Below, piece after piece: positions 59,663 through 64,000 of a stretch of DNA of 64,000 nucleotides. Each line of letters starts with the position of its first letter. The first letter of the stretch is position 1. Source of the stretch: Eriocheir sinensis (Eukaryota; Arthropoda; Malacostraca; Decapoda; Varunidae); the NCBI RefSeq assembly GCF_024679095.1, contig NC_066517.1, positions 21,737,540-21,801,539 of the forward strand. Reading direction: 5' to 3'. A model generated the notes under the pieces. It did not search any database. It was not told the DNA's origin and saw only the letters and a list, made by a program, of their open reading frames with translations. The translations under genes were made by a program, and so were the position numbers.

Positions 59663-61825
59663 CTGTAGCAACGTATGGGACTTGAGGAACCCTTAACCAA
59701 GTGTATTAACATTCTACATGCACTTATAAGCCACCCAATATATAAAAATGTGCACATAAACATACACATAGATGCACAACAGCAAGCACACAAACAAATG
59801 CACACACACACATACCAGGCCCACAATTTTGGCATTTTTTTTGGGGGGGGGGCTAGAGGGCATCATAGGGCCATGAGTTAGGGGGGGGTTGGGGTGGCGA
59901 GCAAAGTGAGTATGTGCAGGTGAGGGAAATAAAAAAAATAATAAATAAAATAAAAAAAAAGGGTCATTTTGAGGCCACTATAGAAAACATTGAGGGAGTT
60001 ATAGCCCCCTTAGCCCCCCAGATATTATAGCCCTGCATACACACACATACAAATGAACACTCACACATATATAAGTACAACAGCTTATGGATCAAACACC
60101 ACCACCTCATAACCAATCCTAAAGACTTGCTTAACTTTGCCATGGGAAACTTTTGTTCATATTTAAGAAATTATGACTGCATGCTGAATTAGCTCCCCTA
60201 AGCTGACCTGAACCTCCTCCTTAAACCAGAGATTGATTAACAATTGTGGGCCCCTGGGACTCAGCATTTGTGAAGGTCCCTAACAGCCTGAGGAACAATG
60301 GTGCAAGGCAAAAAGCTTATATTTACTTTCTCGGAGGGCCTCATGGCTAACAACCCAGAAGCCCTCTTAAAAACTGGCCTTTTCTCCCTCACAGTTACTG
60401 TGGCCATGGCGTGAACCAGCATCCTTCATGAGTCACTCTACTGTTAGCTACTATGCCAGCTACTAACTGTTCACAGCAAAGAGAAACAATCAACAAGTTT
60501 TTCATTATTCAAGTTTATCTGTACTCCCAAATATAGTTCAAGCCTAAAACCAAATGACATTCATGTGTAACAGTTAATGTATAAAAGCTATTATTGTGCT
60601 GCTGCTACAACAAACAAGTTGCTTTATTGTTACTGCTGCTGTGGCCAATACTAGTGCTGTCAGGTCAGAGGAAAGTTCCACAAGTGCACACCGCCTAACC
60701 TTGCATGCAGAGCCCATTCCCGTGAAGAGAGGTAATGAAGTGAAGGAGTCATGCTCAACATCAACAGTGACTATTACCACCAATTACTACTAGAGCAACA
60801 AGTAAGTTAAAAAGAAAACTAATTAACTGCAATTATTTTATTGATATTGCTCAGGTGCATAATTATGTTCAATTTTAATTGTCAGGTCTACATTCAATGC
60901 TCAGATCCATGGTGCATGCACTCTCATATATCAATAAATGAAATTACATACATCTTATGAAGCTAAAGTAATAAATAAGAGATATATTACTTCATATATC
61001 AACACCTACAGATACAGTATTTAGAAGGAAGTGGATGGAAAACAAAATGTACCACCAATAAATGACACTTTGAAGTGTCCCTTTTGGTACAGCAAGATAC
61101 TACTTCAGGACAAGAGGAGCGGTTGATTTGAGTGGTCCTCAAAACCCAACACACACAGGCACAGGATGCAAGGGGCACAAGCTGGGGCTCGTTCCCTTCA
61201 CTATCCTTCAGGAGAGTGGCACTTATCCATACCAGACTTGACAGCACAAGATTACAGACAAGCGTAACAATAACTTAACCTGTATGCTTCCCACACAAGT
61301 AAGGCGGCCACACAGCACTGATTAGGTACATGTATTCTGTACATTAAGCATCTTAAAATGTAAGTAGAAACTGCTGTTAATGCCATAATGAATTCAAAAG
61401 CTACATACTAAGATCACTTTATGGTAAGTTCAAGAGAGTAATGCATGACAGCAGCAGATACAACCAATGTGTGGCTGGATTTACAATGGCATAATCAAGA
61501 AACGTGAGATAAAAGAAGGGTGCTATTGATGAACAGCTGATGCACACACACACACTGGAGCACAGTAACCAAGTCTCCCTCACAACAAGTCTCTCAGGTT
61601 CTACATCCAGTAATATGATATGTCTTCGTGAAAAATCTTTTAGAAAACTATACTCTTCAAAACATGAAACAATAAAATATGATCATTTTTTCATGCTTAA
61701 GGCTAATATAATCTTCAAATAATTTTCTAAAGAACCTTCCCCTCTCCAAAGCTTAAGTATGGCTCTGGTTCCAGGGGAAATTATTGTTTATGAGATCAAC
61801 ATCATTCCTTTCAATGTTCTACTGA

Positions 61826-61856
<31 letters not shown>

Positions 61857-62237
61857 GACCAAGCTTGCATATCAAAGTATCCAACAAGTATACATTTGAA
61901 TTAAACAATAACTTGATTATAATAACAGTGATTGAGATAACTTAAATATATGTATCTGAAAGTAAAGTTAATCAAAAACAATGCCATCATAAAACCTGTA
62001 GAATCAGCAATCATTATTAACAATCATCAGAGTTGACCAATCTTAAACTGAGCCTCTTAGAATCTTTAGGGTGCAAGCATCAATGGTTAAATACTAAGAC
62101 TTCTAAGCTTAGTTTGTCTCATCTATATGTTCTATGAATTATAGTTATGTAATGCAGTTTTGAACCCTGTTAGATAATCCTGATGCTTTAAGGCCAGGGT
62201 TGGCACTAACACCCCCCCCCCAAAAAAAAAAAAAAAA

Positions 62238-62322
<85 letters not shown>

Positions 62323-62759
62323 TTTGAATTTATACCAAACATGGCTAAATTTTGTAAAAAAAATGTAGTTTTCCATCATATGAATAGATGAGTTCTACAT
62401 ACATGTACATAAAACATTAGAACCAAGCAAGATCTCCCTAGGAAAAAAAAGTCTTCTTTCAATTCTGACCGGAAGTTCCTGGTCTCACATGCTTGTATTC
62501 TTGTTGCTGCTTTGATGGACACAGGATTGGGAATAACACCTTTTATTCAAACCCAACACACTGGGTTTTGTTGTTTTGTTGTTTTGGGGTTGCTTTTTTT
62601 TTTTTCATTTTCATTCATTTTTAAAAGTTAAGTGTTAAAATAAGCAATTAAAAAGTAATATTGAGTGAAACAAGAAATCATTTCCTGTACAGTACAAGTC
62701 AGCAGAGACCAACTGGAAACACCTTGCCTTCAAGAAGTGTCTGTTCTACATATCACACA
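59663..62759. other. probable PTPN23 intron or upstream region, no exon recognised
   Basis: AT-rich, with G-runs near 59835-59890, A-runs at 59930-59960, (AC)n at about 61827-61856, and C9A18(AAT)n at about 62210-62320. Weak exon-like segments were considered near 60660-60760 and 61000-61250 but not supported. Confidence 0.5.
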
Positions 62760-62937
62760 TTAACCTCTTCACTACGAGCTGTCAAATCGCGCGCCCTTCC
62801 CATATCCGAGTACTATACCCGAGAAGAAATAAAACACACACTGGCTGAAATGACCATGACGCAGTATACGCGTCACTCGGATATGCTACGAGAGACGAAA
62901 TGACGCGTATACTGCGTCATCGGATGCAAGGGGTTAA
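62760..62937. mobile_element. TTAA-flanked MITE, 178 bp, with internal 20-bp inverted repeat
   Basis: Bounded by TTAA on each side (62760-62763, 62934-62937), with TTAACCTCTTCACTACGAG at the left and, inverted, TTAACCCCTTGCATCCGATG at the right. Inside, 62856-62875 and 62901-62920 are perfect 20-base reverse complements (TGACGCGTATACTGCGTCAT) separated by 25 bases. The TTAACCCnTTG type of end suggests a piggyBac relative. Non-coding. Confidence 0.7.
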
Positions 62938-63339
62938 ACCTTTTCTTTTGTTCTAAATTACACTCGACCCTCAATTTCCCGGGTATTGGATCTCCCAGAC
63001 TTATATAATCTGGGGTCCCACAATTGCCAGACATATGCTCATTCAATTCCGGAAATCAAAATAAAAGTCCAGGACACAAACTTGTGGTCCAGCTATGTCC
63101 GACGCTTTATGGCATATGCCTAACTCAGTCTGGCAATCAAAACAGGAGTCTGGCCATGCAACATATTCTGTCCCCCGGTCAGTATCCGCAACACTCGTTG
63201 GGTAACTGCATGAACGCCAGAGACATTTGTTTATTGTTGACTTGTTCTTTTAATAGGCCGTGCTGTGACCTTACATTTGCATGTAAAAAAAGCATTTTGT
63301 ACTAGAATCAAGTACCCAAATAGTATGCATTAGTATACA

Positions 63340-63415
63340 GGTAGTCCTCGAGTTATGACAGTTTGGTTCCATTAGGCAGGTCATAATTGGAAGTAAATCA
63401 ATTTACTCTGAAAAA
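63340..63415. repeat. dispersed repeat end (GTAGTCCTCGAGTTATGAC type)
   Basis: ACAGGTAGTCCTCGAGTTAT followed by GTTCCATTAGGCAGGTCATA is the style of a common transposon-derived repeat end in animals. Only one end is visible. Confidence 0.4.
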
Positions 63416-63654
63416 TAGAACAATTCAAATGTCCCACCATGGAAACAACAGCAATCTTGTGCTTCCTAACCCCCCTCCCCCGGCTTTGTCCTCATGCGCT
63501 CGCTTCACCCAAGCCCTGCATTTGGTTGACCCGTTAGCCACCCATCATTGCGCAACATTAAGCAATGAAGCTACTAAGTTTTGCAAAGACGGCAGCATTT
63601 GCCAAATGCCCTGCCAAGTCTATAAAAAAAAAAGACTATAAAAGACTATAAAAA

Positions 63655-63765
63655 AAAACACTAGCCTGCGCCAGAACGGGCTGGGCCGACCATCAGGACC
63701 CACCGGGAAGAAGCCTACCGGCGCAATAGGCCAAGACGTAAAAAAAAAAAAAAAAAAAAAGTCAT
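63655..63765 (+). mobile_element. SINE 3' part with poly(A) tail
   Basis: CCTGCGCCAGAACGGGCTGG, CCATCAGGACCCACCGGGAA and GAAGCCTAC, ending in A20. It matches the 3' portion of the tRNA-derived SINE at 30568-30866 in the opposite orientation. Confidence 0.75.
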
Positions 63766-64000
63766 TGTGCAGGGGGTTGTGTTGGCAACGAGGCCAGTAT
63801 TTGTCAACAAAGGACCCATCATAGTTATAGGAATTGCCTTTATCTTCTGCGAATGTTTCGTTCAACTATGATTGCCATTTCCGGTAAATGGTCTCCTAAA
63901 ATAATTGTTGGTGCGGGAATACTGTGAGGGAGCTGTTGTTCTGGGATGCCTTTTAGGTTCCACTCAGTTGATTGACTGTCCAGTTTGTCTCACCCCGCCA

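Noticed and set aside
60574..61250. Possible upstream PTPN23 exons (frames with GMGSACK and WISATLLKDSEGN)
   Set aside because: No splice pair in phase with the 59662 exon, no Bro1, coiled-coil or Pro-rich character, and I recognise no family.

Overview
The window looks like nuclear DNA of an arthropod, most likely a decapod crustacean. This is inference: the two genes I can read are animal-type, split into many short GT-AG exons, and lie in introns and intergenic DNA packed with microsatellites, minisatellites and short mobile elements. No species call is possible without a database search.

Left third (about 3.4-29.5 kb): a complete type I fatty acid synthase gene on the minus strand. I could chain 37 coding exons (28952 down to 3658). 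Every splice junction keeps frame, and together they encode about 2462 residues in the order KS, MAT, DH, degenerate methyltransferase, ER, KR, ACP, TE, with all expected catalytic residues visible. Upstream of the start lies a GC-rich block with two inverted CCAAT boxes, a CRE-like site and a TATA box, which I read as the promoter. The introns hold a hAT-type MITE with an 8-bp target duplication, a pair of TTAA-flanked MITEs, a 57-bp tandem repeat folded into an inverted repeat, and several other arrays. Positions 190-1435 are a 50-bp satellite.

Middle (about 29.7-54 kb): about 24 kb with no host gene that I recognise. It holds long pyrimidine and purine tracts, dinucleotide and trinucleotide runs, many minisatellites (39 to about 208 bp units), tRNA-derived SINE-like copies, a decayed LINE reverse transcriptase on the minus strand (41.0-42.7 kb) carrying a 20-bp tandem expansion inside its reading frame, and a frameshifted LINE ORF1 with zinc knuckles on the plus strand (45.7-46.4 kb).

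Right end (54.5-59.7 kb, minus strand): the last nine coding exons (545 residues) of a PTPN23/HD-PTP-like gene, covering the tyrosine-phosphatase-like domain and C-terminal tail; its 5' part lies beyond what I can recognise, probably outside the window. The phosphatase domain has lost the WPD-loop aspartate and the Q-loop glutamine, so it looks like a pseudophosphatase. About 0.4 kb downstream of its stop is a long, imperfect hairpin with 38-nt arms that nothing else explains. From 59.7 to 64 kb I see only repeats and MITE-like pieces, including a 178-bp TTAA-flanked element with a perfect 20-bp internal inverted repeat.

The two genes are not functionally linked: one makes fatty acids in the cytosol, the other belongs to the endosomal-sorting HD-PTP family. 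They are simply neighbours transcribed in the same direction.
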